Part shown: positions 45,410 through 55,296 of the stretch, one piece after another
How the letters are laid out: every line of letters starts with the position of its first letter
Numbering within the stretch: position 1 is the first letter of the stretch
Source: Caballeronia grimmiae
Lineage (GTDB): Bacteria; Pseudomonadota; Gammaproteobacteria; Burkholderiales; Burkholderiaceae
Assembly: GCF_000698555.1 (NCBI RefSeq)
Contig: NZ_JFHE01000002.1
Span: 1-64,000, forward strand
DNA: 64,000 bases
Direction of reading: 5' to 3'
The notes under the pieces: generated by a model
What the model saw: only the letters and a program-made list of their open reading frames with translations
Told to the model about the DNA's origin: nothing
The model's database searches: none
Position numbers and translations under genes: made by a program

Positions 45410-46486
45410 ATGAGAACGGCTGGTCTGTTGCGAGCTTTACCCGCGGCGCTGATTGCATCGGCGGCGTTGCTATCCGCGTGCGGTCACGATCACGGTTCCG
45501 GCATGACGCCGGCCAACGCAGCGGACGCACCGCTCGCATCCGATCCCGCGTGCCAGAGCCTCGTACCCGCATCGCAGGGCGGACCGCTTCCGCAAGGCGA
45601 CACCGCCGTGCTCCGCTGGCTCGGCACCGCGAACTACGAGCTTGCGTATCACGGCGTCGTCGTCATCATGGACACGTATTACGAACGCCCCGCGCGCACG
45701 GCGTCGCTCGGGTTCACGGTATCGCAGGTGCAGAAGGCGAACGTGATCCTGATCGGCCACGCGCACTCCGACCATATCAGCGACATAGCCGCCGTCGCGG
45801 CGCAAACGAAAGCGCAGGTGATCGGCTCCGCGATCACCACGAAGGAAGCGCAAGTGCTCGGCGTGCCGGCGTCGCAAACGACCACGGTCACGGGCAACAA
45901 CACCGAGAAGTTCACTTACGGCGATATCACGGTCAGCCCGACGCACATCATCCACAGCACCATCGAGGCGGGATTGACGACGCAACTCGCCGCGCTCTAT
46001 GCGCTCGATGCCCCGCCGCTCACCGCCGCCGAGCAGCAGCAACACGATGCGGTATCGGCGCGTGGTTCGAGCGATCCCAACATCATCACGCAAGGCACGA
46101 TGGGCTTCACGTTCACGTTTCCGAACGGCTTCAGGATCGTCTGGTTCGACAGCGTCAGCAACCCGAGCCCGGAAGAACTGCAACTGGCGACGAGCGTCGC
46201 GCCGGGCGTGGACGTCGGCATCTTTCCGTGGACGCCTCATCCGATCGCCGAAACGCAACTCGGCTATACGTTCCAGCATTTGCAGCTCTTCAAGCCGAAA
46301 CTCTTCCTGCCCGATCATCACGATGCGATCTGGGGCGCGTGGCTCGACAACGGGCTGTCGCCGCTCTTCACGAAAATCCGCGACGAGTTGCCGGGAACGA
46401 AGTACGTGGAGCCGCTGTATCGCTCGCCCATTTGCATCCGCACGACGGGCAACAGCCGTGACGAGTTCTTTATGGGCGGGACGTAA
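45410..46486 (+). CDS. Metallo-beta-lactamase-fold hydrolase, predicted lipoprotein
   Basis: 358 residues. The lipobox LLSAC follows a hydrophobic leader, and the next residues are GHDHG, a possible metal-binding tail. The MBL motif HAHSDHISD is near residue 117, with later His in SPTHIIHST and the C-terminal LPDHHDAIWG, matching UlaG/RNase Z-like MBL hydrolases. Exact substrate unknown. GGAG is 6-9 nt upstream. Envelope localisation is unusual for the fold and rests on the lipobox. Confidence 0.85.
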   Translation: MRTAGLLRALPAALIASAALLSACGHDHGSGMTPANAADAPLASDPACQSLVPASQGGPLPQGDTAVLRWLGTANYELAYHGVVVIMDTYYERPARTASLGFTVSQVQKANVILIGHAHSDHISDIAAVAAQTKAQVIGSAITTKEAQVLGVPASQTTTVTGNNTEKFTYGDITVSPTHIIHSTIEAGLTTQLAALYALDAPPLTAAEQQQHDAVSARGSSDPNIITQGTMGFTFTFPNGFRIVWFDSVSNPSPEELQLATSVAPGVDVGIFPWTPHPIAETQLGYTFQHLQLFKPKLFLPDHHDAIWGAWLDNGLSPLFTKIRDELPGTKYVEPLYRSPICIRTTGNSRDEFFMGGT

Positions 46487-46654
46487 GCCGATGACCCACA
46501 CGTGGCGGCTCGCGGCCGCCGCGCGGGCGAGAGCAGGCGGTGCTATAACTGTTGAAGCCGACTCGCACTCATGCGCTGCGACGCTGGATCGTCCTTTGCT
46601 AAAGTCGTCTCTCCCCGACAGAACGCGCGCTCACTTCGACGCCAGCTCCACGAC

Positions 46655-47050
46655 ATGACCACCCAGCTCAGTGACGAATGCAAATCGCGGCTCTTTCGCT
46701 TGACATTGGCGACGCCAGTGGGAGGCGTCGCATTCGTCATGGCCGATAGCCGCGAGGCGGCGTCGCGCATCAGCAGAACGGTGATTGCCGTGCTCAACAG
46801 CGTCGCCATCTACGACGTGACGCTCAAGGAAGTGCAGTCGTTCAGCGAACTGGTGCGCGGGGGCGAGTCCGATGATGAAGACATGCGCGTGTTCGAAGTC
46901 GCGAATGCGGATGCGGATGCGAAGGCGCCCGTATGGACAGATACGCCTTATTTCCTCACCAACGATCCTTCGCTGCTCGGCAAATGGGCCGAGCTACAAG
47001 CCGACATTGCAGCGAACGTGGCTCACGCCGTCATACGGCGCGCGAAGTAG
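46655..47050 (+). CDS. Soluble protein of unknown function
   Basis: 131 residues from the ATG at 46655 (an ATG 28 codons upstream is less plausible). Clear coding bias, with segments such as KSRLFRLTLATPVGGVAFVM and AELQADIAANVAHAVIRRA. No signal peptide, membrane segment or family recognised. Ribosome binding site weak. Confidence 0.55.
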   Translation: MTTQLSDECKSRLFRLTLATPVGGVAFVMADSREAASRISRTVIAVLNSVAIYDVTLKEVQSFSELVRGGESDDEDMRVFEVANADADAKAPVWTDTPYFLTNDPSLLGKWAELQADIAANVAHAVIRRAK

Positions 47051-47090
47051 GTAATCCGGGCAGGCTCGAGCGGATGGCCGCTCGAATAAG

Positions 47091-47405
47091 TCAGGCGGCG
47101 ACGCGCCTGTTCGGGCGCTCTTGCGCGTCAGCGGCGGCCGATGCGGAATTCAGCGCGGCATCGAGCAGGGCGAGCTTGCGCTGGAGCGACGCGACACGAT
47201 GGCTCTGCGAGGGCACGAGTTCGTATTCGCTGTCGAGTTGCGCAACGCGCATGTCCCAGTACTTCGTCGGCAAGCGTCCGGGTGCGGCGCTGCCTTCGAC
47301 GAAACACGCCAGAATCGATTCGAGATGTTTCAGTTCGCCCTCTGCCAGTTGTGCGGGGCGTCGCTGTCGGAAATCGGAGGCTGTGCTTGCATCGGTGCTT
47401 CGCAT
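47091..47405 (-). CDS. Small helical protein of unknown function
   Basis: 104 residues. The central part (LPTKYWDMRVAQLDSEYELV; ASLQRKLALLDAALNSA) reads like a real helical protein with a possible coiled coil. Convergent with the previous gene. No good ribosome binding site is visible, so the start is uncertain. Confidence 0.5.
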   Translation of the reverse strand: MRSTDASTASDFRQRRPAQLAEGELKHLESILACFVEGSAAPGRLPTKYWDMRVAQLDSEYELVPSQSHRVASLQRKLALLDAALNSASAAADAQERPNRRVAA

Positions 47406-47790
47406 GTATTTGATCCGGCTAGATTCGAGAAGCGACCATTAGAGCAAGCCTCATACCATTTGACTGTCAACGATACGCAAAAGATGTATCTGGATGAAAC
47501 GCTCGTGCTCTGAACGTATGCGGGGCGGGGCTTCCCCGATTTACTTTTTTCATTCGAGGAAACGGGTGGGCGCGGCAAGTGGTGAAATCGCGTTCCGCAA
47601 AGCGCAATCTTTTCATCGCTCGTGTGATTTATTCAAATGCATTCGCTGGGACTGCAGTTTGCTTGATGCCTTCGATCATCACCTAGCAAGTCTCTCCAAA
47701 TGCGAAGCGTTTCAATATGGCGAAGTCGCCGTTATCGAACGACGCTTCAATAAACTCAACCACGCGGCGCGCTCCATCGACTCGATCTAC
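47406..47790. other. Upstream region of recQ
   Basis: 385 bp with no gene I can support; the recQ frame stays open through it but lacks homology-like sequence. It must hold the recQ promoter. Moderately AT-rich in the middle (47.58-47.66 kb). Confidence 0.4.
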
Positions 47791-49602
47791 ATGAACGACA
47801 CCACTCGCACCGCCACCACGCGCGCGCGCAAGCCGCTCGACCGCGAACTCGAAATCGCGCTACGTAAAGTCTTCGGTTTTCCCAATCTGCGACCCGGTCA
47901 GGACGAGGTCATACGCAGTGTCCTCGACGGCAACGACACGCTCGCCGTCATGCCGACAGGCGCAGGCAAGTCGCTTTGCTATCAACTGCCCGCATTGCAA
48001 CTCGATGGCATGACGGTCGTCGTGTCGCCGCTCATCTCGCTGATGCGCGATCAGGCGGTGAAGCTCATCGAAGCGGGCGTCGCGACGGCGGTCATCAATA
48101 GCACGCTGTCGACGACTGAAGAGCGCGCGGCGATGGACGCGGTGACGTCCGGCGAGATCCGCATTCTCTTCGTGACCCCGGAGCGGCTCGTCAACGCGGA
48201 ATTCACCGCGACGCTGACCGGCAAGAACATGCCGGCAGTGCCGCTCGTCGTCATTGATGAAGCGCACTGCATCTCGCAGTGGGGCCACGATTTCCGCCCC
48301 GCCTATGTCGAACTGATCCACGCGATCAGAACGCTCGGCAGACCGCCGGTGCTTGCGCTCACGGCGACGGCCACGCCCTCCGTCATCGACGATATCGTGC
48401 GCGAATTGCAGATGCGCCGCGCCAATGTCATTCATACGGGCGTGTATCGCGACAACCTGCATTTTGTGGTCGAGCAGTTGACGAACCCCGAGGAGAAGCG
48501 GGCGCGCGCCATTGAACTGGCTCGCACGCTCGAAGGCAGCGGCATCATCTATTGCGCAACGGTGGCCGAATGCGAGGCGCTGCATGCCGCGCTCGCGGAA
48601 GCGGAAGTATCGGCGGAACGCTATCACGGCAAGCTCGCCGCGAGCGCGCGTTCGGAGGCGCAAGACGCCTTCATGGCGGATGAAGTGCGCGTGATGGTGG
48701 CGACCAATGCGTTCGGCATGGGCATCGACAAGCCGAATATCCGCTTCGTCCTCCATGCGCAAGTGCCGGGCAGCCTCGACGCTTACTATCAGGAAGCGGG
48801 GCGGGCAGGGCGCGACGGCGAGCCCGCCAAGTGCATTCTGCTTTTCGAACTGAAGGACAAGCAGGTGCAGCAGTTCTTTCTCGGTGGACGTTACCCGAAC
48901 GCCGAAACGATCCGGCGCGTAGGCGAAGCCGTGCGCGATCTTGCACGCGAGAACGAGAGCCAGACGCTGGACAAGCCGCTCGAACGCCTGCGCGAAGCGT
49001 TGCCGCACGTCGGCGCGAACAAGCTGCGGGTGGCGGCCACATTGCTGAACGACATGGGCGTGACGCGCCGCACGCGTCGTGGCGGCATGAAGCTCATCGA
49101 CGACGGCAAGGCCATCACCCAGCTCGACAATGCGGCGCAAGCCTATGCTTCGCGCGCCGAACGCGATCGCGCGGTGCTGGAACGGATGATCGGCTATGCG
49201 CAGAGCGCGCGTTGCCGATGGCGCATGCTGCTCGACTACTTCGCATCCGATGCCGAATATACGCGCGCGCTGGAGGCGGCGAGCAAGGCGGAAGTGGAGT
49301 ATCAAGCGCCCGACGACGAACTCGCAGGCGGCACCTGCGGCTCATGCGATAACTGCCTGCATCCGCCGGAAGTGACGGAAAGCCCGCGCGAGGTGCGCGA
49401 GCACGCGATGTCGCAGGAACGGTCCAATGACGAGGCCAAGCCGAAGCGCAACGTGCAAGCCTTCAATCAGGGCGATCGGGTTCGCGTGCGCCGCTATGGC
49501 GAGGGCACGGTGGAAATGGTGAGCGGGGATCGGGTGGCGGTGCGCTTCCCGGACGACGAGACGCGCACCTTCATTGCGCGCTATGTGAAGCGCGCGGCGT
49601 GA
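47791..49602 (+). CDS. recQ: RecQ-family ATP-dependent DNA helicase
   Basis: 603 residues; 3'-5' helicase in recombination and fork repair. Motif 0 GFPNLRPGQDEVI, Walker A MPTGAGKS near residue 54, DEAH box VIDEAHCISQWGHDFRP near 155, motif VI QEAGRAGRDG. The RecQ zinc site has SARCRWRMLL and GTCGSCDNC near residue 513. The usual HRDC domain is absent; instead the tail (residues ~540-603) is a small beta module (NQGDRVRVRRYGEGTVEMVS) that recalls KOW/Tudor-like folds. The start at 47791 is set by homology. Confidence 0.92.
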   Translation: MNDTTRTATTRARKPLDRELEIALRKVFGFPNLRPGQDEVIRSVLDGNDTLAVMPTGAGKSLCYQLPALQLDGMTVVVSPLISLMRDQAVKLIEAGVATAVINSTLSTTEERAAMDAVTSGEIRILFVTPERLVNAEFTATLTGKNMPAVPLVVIDEAHCISQWGHDFRPAYVELIHAIRTLGRPPVLALTATATPSVIDDIVRELQMRRANVIHTGVYRDNLHFVVEQLTNPEEKRARAIELARTLEGSGIIYCATVAECEALHAALAEAEVSAERYHGKLAASARSEAQDAFMADEVRVMVATNAFGMGIDKPNIRFVLHAQVPGSLDAYYQEAGRAGRDGEPAKCILLFELKDKQVQQFFLGGRYPNAETIRRVGEAVRDLARENESQTLDKPLERLREALPHVGANKLRVAATLLNDMGVTRRTRRGGMKLIDDGKAITQLDNAAQAYASRAERDRAVLERMIGYAQSARCRWRMLLDYFASDAEYTRALEAASKAEVEYQAPDDELAGGTCGSCDNCLHPPEVTESPREVREHAMSQERSNDEAKPKRNVQAFNQGDRVRVRRYGEGTVEMVSGDRVAVRFPDDETRTFIARYVKRAA

Positions 49603-49623
49603 TACGTCGAGTGACGGGCGGGC

Positions 49624-49827
49624 TCAGGTATTGGTCGGCTCGCCCGGATCTTCGACGCCTTTCTCGATGTTGTCCTTCTGGTCGGCGTAGTCCTTGCGGC
49701 TCGCGCCGTTCGTGATTTCGACGTCGCCCTTCAGCTTGCGTTCTTCGTCGCCGGTCACGGTGCCGATGGCCGTATCGACCCAGCCTTTGACCTGCTCCTT
49801 GATGCCGTCCGTCTTGTCCTTGTCCAT
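49624..49827 (-). CDS. CsbD-family stress protein
   Basis: 67 residues, hydrophilic, with DGIKEQVKGWVDTAIGTVTG and DEERKLKGDVE, the CsbD signature. Family members are induced in general stress, but no biochemical role is established. AAAGGAG lies 6 nt before the ATG. Convergent with recQ. Confidence 0.88.
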   Translation of the reverse strand: MDKDKTDGIKEQVKGWVDTAIGTVTGDEERKLKGDVEITNGASRKDYADQKDNIEKGVEDPGEPTNT

Positions 49828-50287
49828 GTGCGCTCCTTTCGAGAGAGAAGTGATTCGCAAAGAAAGGACGCAACCGTTATGCCCGGCTAACGCGAGCGGG
49901 ACGATTTCCTCTCGCGAAATCGTCCCATGTCCTCAAGCTGCAACTCATGGTCAAGGCTTCAGACGGCGCATAGGTTAGCAAGGGCGTCGCGCGTCATTAA
50001 GGCGGCGATCCGTAAGGCACCGCTCCAGATTCAGCATGAATAACGTCGCCCGTGCGCAACGCCGAATCGACGCTGCATGACGCACTAACGGCCGTAAGCG
50101 ACTGAGTTGAAACGCATAAAAGTGTTCGGACTACTGCTATTTCTGTTTTAGCAAAGGATTCTTTCCGACGAATTCGCTGAAAAAAGGGCGACGCGATTGA
50201 AGCAGTCACATAAAGTGTGTCCGGTTTCTTGGGGCAAGCGCCGCATCGCCTTGAGAAGCCTTTGCTCTACTAGGACACATAGCAACC
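49828..50287. other. Upstream region of the porin gene
   Basis: 460 bp without a gene I can support. It should contain divergent promoters for csbD and the porin. The stretch 50.12-50.19 kb is AT-rich and the likely porin promoter region. Confidence 0.4.
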
Positions 50288-51439
50288 ATGAAAAAAACTC
50301 TCCTCATCGCGGGCGTGCTCGGCGCCTTCGCTGCATCGGCTCAGGCGCAAAGCAGCGTCACGTTGTACGGCATGCTCGATGCCGGCCTCGTGTACACCAA
50401 CAACTCCGCGGGTCACAGCAACTGGCGGCAAGGCAGCGGCACCGTCTCCGATACGTACTTCGGCCTGCGCGGCAGCGAAGACCTGGGCGGCGGGTTGCAC
50501 GCGCTCTTCAGACTGGAGAGCGGCTTCAACCTGAATAACGGCGGCTTCGACGGCGACGGCATGTTCAACCGTCAGGCTTACGTCGGCTTGAAGAGCGACC
50601 AGTTCGGTACGGTCACGCTGGGCCGTCAATACGACTCGATGGTCGACTTCCTCGCGCCGCTGTCGGACGCAGGCGCCGGCTACGGCAACAACCTGGCCGC
50701 TCACCCGCTCGACAACGACAACCTCGACAACTCGATTTCGGTCAAAAACTCGGTCAAGTACCGCAGTGCGAATTACGCCGGCTTCACGTTCGGCGGCCTG
50801 TATGGCTTCAGCAACCAGGCTGGCCAGTTCGCGAACAACCGCGCATGGAGCGCGGGCGCATCGTATAGCAACGGCCCGTTCAACTTCGCCGCGGCTTACC
50901 TGCAGACCAACACGTCGCGCAACGGCAACACGAACGGCGCGGTGTCGGCAGGAAACAGCGACAAGACGAACGTGACCGCCGATCTGCAGCGCACGTTCGG
51001 CGCTGGCCTGAACTACACGTACGGCCCGGCGACGGTCGGCTTCGTGTGGACCAACACGCACTACGACAACCTGATCGCGGCCTCGCAAGGCGGCGCATCG
51101 ATCGTCATTCCGTCGGGCACGAACCTGCATCTGAACAACTTCGAACTGAACGGCCGCTATGCACTGACGCCGGCACTGAACCTCGATGCAGCGTACACGT
51201 ACACCGACGGCAAGCTGAGCGGTTCGAACGGCTCGGGCGATCCGAAGTGGCATACGGTGTCGCTGCAAGCGGACTACTCGCTGTCGCGCCGCACCGACGT
51301 CTACGTCGAAGGCGTTTATCAGCACGCATCGGGTCAACTGGGCGATGCAGGCGCGAACGTCGCGATGATCAACACGCTGTCGCCGTCGACCACGCAGAAC
51401 CAGGTCGCTGCAACGGTGGGTCTGCGTCACCGCTTCTAA
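50288..51439 (+). CDS. Gram-negative general porin (OmpC/Omp38 family)
   Basis: 383 residues. Signal peptide MKKTLLIAGVLGAFAASAQA, then QSSVTLYGMLDAGLVYTNN and the pattern of amphipathic strands of a 16-stranded trimeric porin, ending with Phe (VGLRHRF) as required for outer-membrane insertion. LRGSEDLGGGLHALFRLESG is a family motif. Starts at the ATG at 50288. A second porin of the same family lies at the right window edge. Confidence 0.95.
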   Translation: MKKTLLIAGVLGAFAASAQAQSSVTLYGMLDAGLVYTNNSAGHSNWRQGSGTVSDTYFGLRGSEDLGGGLHALFRLESGFNLNNGGFDGDGMFNRQAYVGLKSDQFGTVTLGRQYDSMVDFLAPLSDAGAGYGNNLAAHPLDNDNLDNSISVKNSVKYRSANYAGFTFGGLYGFSNQAGQFANNRAWSAGASYSNGPFNFAAAYLQTNTSRNGNTNGAVSAGNSDKTNVTADLQRTFGAGLNYTYGPATVGFVWTNTHYDNLIAASQGGASIVIPSGTNLHLNNFELNGRYALTPALNLDAAYTYTDGKLSGSNGSGDPKWHTVSLQADYSLSRRTDVYVEGVYQHASGQLGDAGANVAMINTLSPSTTQNQVAATVGLRHRF

Positions 51440-51461
51440 GCACGTTTCTCGCAGAAGCAAG

Positions 51462-51494
51462 AACGGCCGCGATCGTAACGATCGCGGCCGTTTT
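51462..51494 (+). terminator. Rho-independent terminator after the porin
   Basis: AACGGCCGCGATCG and CGATCGCGGCCGTTTT form a long GC stem with a 3-nt loop and a short T-run, 23 bp after the porin stop. It is nearly symmetrical and may also stop the convergent phytochrome transcript. Confidence 0.88.
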
Positions 51495-51513
51495 CATTTG
51501 CGGCGTGGGGCGC

Positions 51514-53907
51514 TTACTTCTTGTCCTGCAGCGAACGCTTCACGAGCTGTTCGATGTCGTGGCCGGTGCCGCCCGTGCCCGCGGCGAGCCGCGCGAGCGC
51601 GGAAGCGGCCGTATCGCGCCGCACGCCGCTTTCGGGGCGAAGGTGCTTCGGCAGCGCCATGAAGAAGGTCGCGCCTTCGTTCAGCACGCCTTCGGCCCAT
51701 ACCTTGCCGCCGTGCCGCTCGATGATGCGCCGCACGTTCGCGAGCCCGATACCCGTCCCCTGAAACTGCTCGTTGACATGCAGACGCTGAAACACGCCGA
51801 AGAGCTTGTCGACGTATCGCATGTCGAAACCCACGCCGTTATCGCGCACGACATAGACGGTGTGTCCGGTCAGTTCGCCCGTGCCGTCATGCGCGCCGAT
51901 ATGAATCGCCGGCTGCTCGCGCGGCGCACTGAACTTCACCGCATTGGCGATGACGTTCGCGAACGCCACGTGCAGAAACACCTGATCGCCTTCGATGGAC
52001 GGCAGCGCATCGACCGACCAGCGCACGCGCGACGAACTCTCTTCGTCGATATCGTTCTGGATGACGGCATGAACGAGCGCATGCACATCCACGTTGTGCG
52101 GACGCAGCGCGGCGCGGCCCAGTTGCGCGAACGAAAGAAGATCGTCGACGAGACGGCCGCCGAAGCGCGCCGACGTGACCACGCGTTCGAGATAGCCGCG
52201 TCCGCGCTCGGAGAGCTTGTCGCCGTCGATCTGACGGAGCAGATCGGCGAAGCTCACGATATGCCGCAACGGGGCGCGCAGATCATGCGACACCGTGTAC
52301 GAGAATCCTTCGAGTTCGTGATTGGCGCGGCCCAGCTCCGTCGCGAGTTGCGCGATCTCTTCGGCGCGGCGCAAGACGATGCCGAGCATCGCCGCCCGGA
52401 ATTCCAGCGCGATTTCGCGCTCGGCGGCGCGCCACGGCAGCGAGCGATTGCGCACCACGTCGGTCCACGTGTCGAAGCTCATGCGCGGCGAAAGCGAACT
52501 GGCGAGCGACGTGAGCTTCGCACGCGGATCGCCGGCCCATTCGATCGTCTGCACGACCTCGCGCCGGAACCACACCACGTAGTTGCGATACACCTTCGAA
52601 ATGGATACCGCGAGAAAGCCCGCGATATCCGGCGAGTCTTTCAGCACCGCGCAGTCTTCGGACGCGCGATCCGACATCACGACGTCTTCGCTCTGATGAT
52701 CGAGCCAGTCCACGAGCGCGTTCACGCTTTGCTCGTCCGGCGTCACGCCGATCAGCGACGTGCGTCCTTCGAAGATCACCGCTGCGCCCGATGAACGCGT
52801 GAAGCCGAGCAGATCGGGGGCGTCGTCGACGAGCGCCTCGACGAAGCTGTCGGTGTTCGCCATCGACGAAAGCAGCTTCGACAGCATGCGCCGCAATTCC
52901 AGCCGATATTGCGATTCAGACTGTGTCTCGCGCGCTTCGAGCTGCAACGAAACGATCTGCGCGACGTGCTCGCATGCGGTGCGGACTTCGAATGGCGGCA
53001 GGCGCGGCGTCGCGTGATGACAGGAGATGAGGCCCCACAGCTTGTCGTCGACGAGAATGGACATCGACATGGATGCAAGCGTGCCCATGTTGCGCATGTA
53101 CTGCAAATGCACCGGCGAAACACTGCGCAGCGACGCGTAGGTGAGATCGGTCGGCCGGCCCGTATGCGGATGCAGCGGCGGCACGAGCGGCGCGGCTTCG
53201 TAATGCGCGTTCGAGATCAGGCGAATCGGGTTGCGTCGATACAGCTCGCGCGCCTGAGCCGGAATGTCCGATGCCGGGAAGTACTGGTTCAGGTACGACG
53301 GATAGCCGGGCTGGATCGCTTCGGCCAGCACGTGGCCGTGGCCTTCTTCATCGAACTGATAGACGAGCGTGCGGCCGAAGCCCGTGATGCGCTGGATTTC
53401 CGTCGCGGCGAACCGGCAAATCTGTTCGACCGTTCGCATGGACTGCACTTCGGTGACGAAGGAGCGCACGAGCGGATACATCGTCGAGAACGGGTCGGCG
53501 GTGTCCTGCGCGGGCTCGACCTCGACGAACAGCAAGCCTTCGTGCCGATGCACGACGATCGCGAGCGGTCCGGTATGCGCCCATCCGTCGATACGCACGT
53601 TGCCGACGTGAATCGCGGCGCCGTCGCGCGTCAGCTCGGCAAGCCGCGCCAGCGCGCGTTCGCTTGCCTGTTCGCCGAGCAGGTTCGAAAGCGGCTGCCC
53701 GAGACACGCGTGCGGTGCGATGCGCGCCACCAGTTCGATGTTGCCGCTGACCTGAAGCACGACGCCTTCCGCGTCCACGCTGATGAGAACGCCGTGCGGC
53801 TGGATGCCGCCCGGAATGTGGATCGGTTCGCGGGCGCATTCGGCGAAAGCCGAGACGTCGATAGCGCCGGTGGCGGCTGTCTCTGAAGGGGTGGTTTTGT
53901 CGATCAT
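51514..53907 (-). CDS. Bacteriophytochrome histidine kinase
   Basis: 797 residues: PAS-GAF-PHY photosensor followed by HisKA and HATPase domains. The biliverdin Cys is Cys24 in ECAREPIHIPGGIQPHG; the GAF core has QYFPASDIPAQARELYRRNP and the PHY tongue SPRMSFDTW. The phosphoacceptor His is in YTVSHDLRAPLRH, and ATP-binding boxes DNGVGFD and GTGIGLANVRR are intact. It should sense red/far-red light and phosphorylate a response regulator, but neither a regulator nor a heme oxygenase (biliverdin synthesis) gene is next to it. Confidence 0.94.
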   Translation of the reverse strand: MIDKTTPSETAATGAIDVSAFAECAREPIHIPGGIQPHGVLISVDAEGVVLQVSGNIELVARIAPHACLGQPLSNLLGEQASERALARLAELTRDGAAIHVGNVRIDGWAHTGPLAIVVHRHEGLLFVEVEPAQDTADPFSTMYPLVRSFVTEVQSMRTVEQICRFAATEIQRITGFGRTLVYQFDEEGHGHVLAEAIQPGYPSYLNQYFPASDIPAQARELYRRNPIRLISNAHYEAAPLVPPLHPHTGRPTDLTYASLRSVSPVHLQYMRNMGTLASMSMSILVDDKLWGLISCHHATPRLPPFEVRTACEHVAQIVSLQLEARETQSESQYRLELRRMLSKLLSSMANTDSFVEALVDDAPDLLGFTRSSGAAVIFEGRTSLIGVTPDEQSVNALVDWLDHQSEDVVMSDRASEDCAVLKDSPDIAGFLAVSISKVYRNYVVWFRREVVQTIEWAGDPRAKLTSLASSLSPRMSFDTWTDVVRNRSLPWRAAEREIALEFRAAMLGIVLRRAEEIAQLATELGRANHELEGFSYTVSHDLRAPLRHIVSFADLLRQIDGDKLSERGRGYLERVVTSARFGGRLVDDLLSFAQLGRAALRPHNVDVHALVHAVIQNDIDEESSSRVRWSVDALPSIEGDQVFLHVAFANVIANAVKFSAPREQPAIHIGAHDGTGELTGHTVYVVRDNGVGFDMRYVDKLFGVFQRLHVNEQFQGTGIGLANVRRIIERHGGKVWAEGVLNEGATFFMALPKHLRPESGVRRDTAASALARLAAGTGGTGHDIEQLVKRSLQDKK

Positions 53908-54083
53908 CGTCGGGAAGAGGCGTCGCGACAGGAACTCCGTGCGCGAGACGTGGCAGTGTGCACGATTTATGCGTTACGCGGGCGCGAAATGTCATGCAAC
54001 CGGCATCGCGCACCCGACGATAATGCGATGTCCATGTTTCGTCCCAGGGCTCGTCTCACGACGAGCCCTTCGTCGTCCATCGT

Positions 54084-54959
54084 TCATACGATCTTGCCCT
54101 GTCCCGAGCCGAGGTCCGCGCCGGTTGCCGGATCGGCGGCGGGATTGGACTCGATGCGCGTCGCGAAGCTGGCGAGCGCCTGCTCTTCCGCCGCGCTGAC
54201 ATTGACGCTCGCGGTGCCATCGCCGCCATCGACGGCCGGCTGCGGCTGCTCGACATACTGCCAGTCGCCGCCTTCGTTCCACGGGCCGCGCATGTCATCG
54301 CCTTGTGACATGTTGAAGTACACGCTCGTGAACTCCGGCTTGCCCGGCAGCTTGCCTTGCGGGAAGTTCGGCTGAATCGAATGCAGCGCCTTTTCGAACG
54401 ATTTTTGATGCGCGATTTCACGCGTCATCAGGAAGCCGAGCGCATCCTTGATGCCGGGGTCGTCCGTGACGTTGATGAGACGCTCATACAGGATCTTCGC
54501 GCGGGCCTCGGCCGCGATGTTCGAGCGCAGGTCGGCGGTCGGATCGCCGATGGTATCGATATACGCAGCCGTCCAGGGCACGCCCGCGGAATTCGTGAGC
54601 GGCGAGCCTGCGCCGAAAAGCAGGGACGTGGTATGCGAATCGTTGCCATTGTTCGTGATCGTGCGATACAGCTCCGCTTCTCCTTCGACGGCTTCGGCAA
54701 GCGTCCCCTTCGCGCCCTTGTTGAGCATCGCGACGATATTGCCGATCACTTCGAGGTGGCTCATCTCCTCGGTGGCGATATCGAACAGCAAGTCCTTGCG
54801 GCCCGGATCGTCTTCGGTAACGGCTTGCGTGAAGTAGCGCATCGCGGCGGCAAGCTCGCCTTGCGGGCCGCCGAATTGTTCGAGCATGAGATTGGCAAGA
54901 CCGGGATTCGGCGTGGAAACGCGCACCGTGTACTGCAGGCGCTTGTTATGAATGAACAT
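54084..54959 (-). CDS. Manganese-containing (non-heme) catalase
   Basis: 291 residues. The di-manganese ligands are apparent: Glu in GGPQGELAAAMRYF, Glu/His in ATEEMSHLEVIGN, and the second helix pair with Glu and His (EARAKILYERL; MTREIAHQKSFEKAL). Decomposes hydrogen peroxide in the cytoplasm without heme. AAGGAG lies 7 nt before the ATG at 54959; the longer upstream frame is rejected. The C-terminal tail after residue 245 is low-complexity. Confidence 0.93.
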   Translation of the reverse strand: MFIHNKRLQYTVRVSTPNPGLANLMLEQFGGPQGELAAAMRYFTQAVTEDDPGRKDLLFDIATEEMSHLEVIGNIVAMLNKGAKGTLAEAVEGEAELYRTITNNGNDSHTTSLLFGAGSPLTNSAGVPWTAAYIDTIGDPTADLRSNIAAEARAKILYERLINVTDDPGIKDALGFLMTREIAHQKSFEKALHSIQPNFPQGKLPGKPEFTSVYFNMSQGDDMRGPWNEGGDWQYVEQPQPAVDGGDGTASVNVSAAEEQALASFATRIESNPAADPATGADLGSGQGKIV

Positions 54960-55296
54960 GGCAGCCTCCTTGACTGTGATGTGAGAAACGCCGCCGTGTC
55001 GCGTGCATCGTCCGGCGGGCGCAATCATTCGGCAGCAGTGGCTATTCCCACGGCGTTTCAATTTGCCAATCGGATCGATAGCCATCACAGGTCACGCACG
55101 TTGCGGCGCGTTGTTGCAGTGCACGCCGTCGCGCGCACGTTGGATATGCCTCTGCGCTGCCTTTCACGTTTGCAAGACTTGCGTTGTTTGCGGTGCGGAA
55201 CACGCGTTGCTTGAAGCGGGCTACGGTCGTCGCCTGATACGTCGAGCGAACGGACCCACGCGCGGCACGACTACTCACTCCCGCAGGAGGCAAGCA
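54960..55296. other. Divergent promoter region between catalase and alcohol dehydrogenase
   Basis: 337 bp with no gene I can support; the frame upstream of the dehydrogenase is open but rich in shadow sequence. Presumably divergent promoters; no clear operator seen. Confidence 0.4.
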
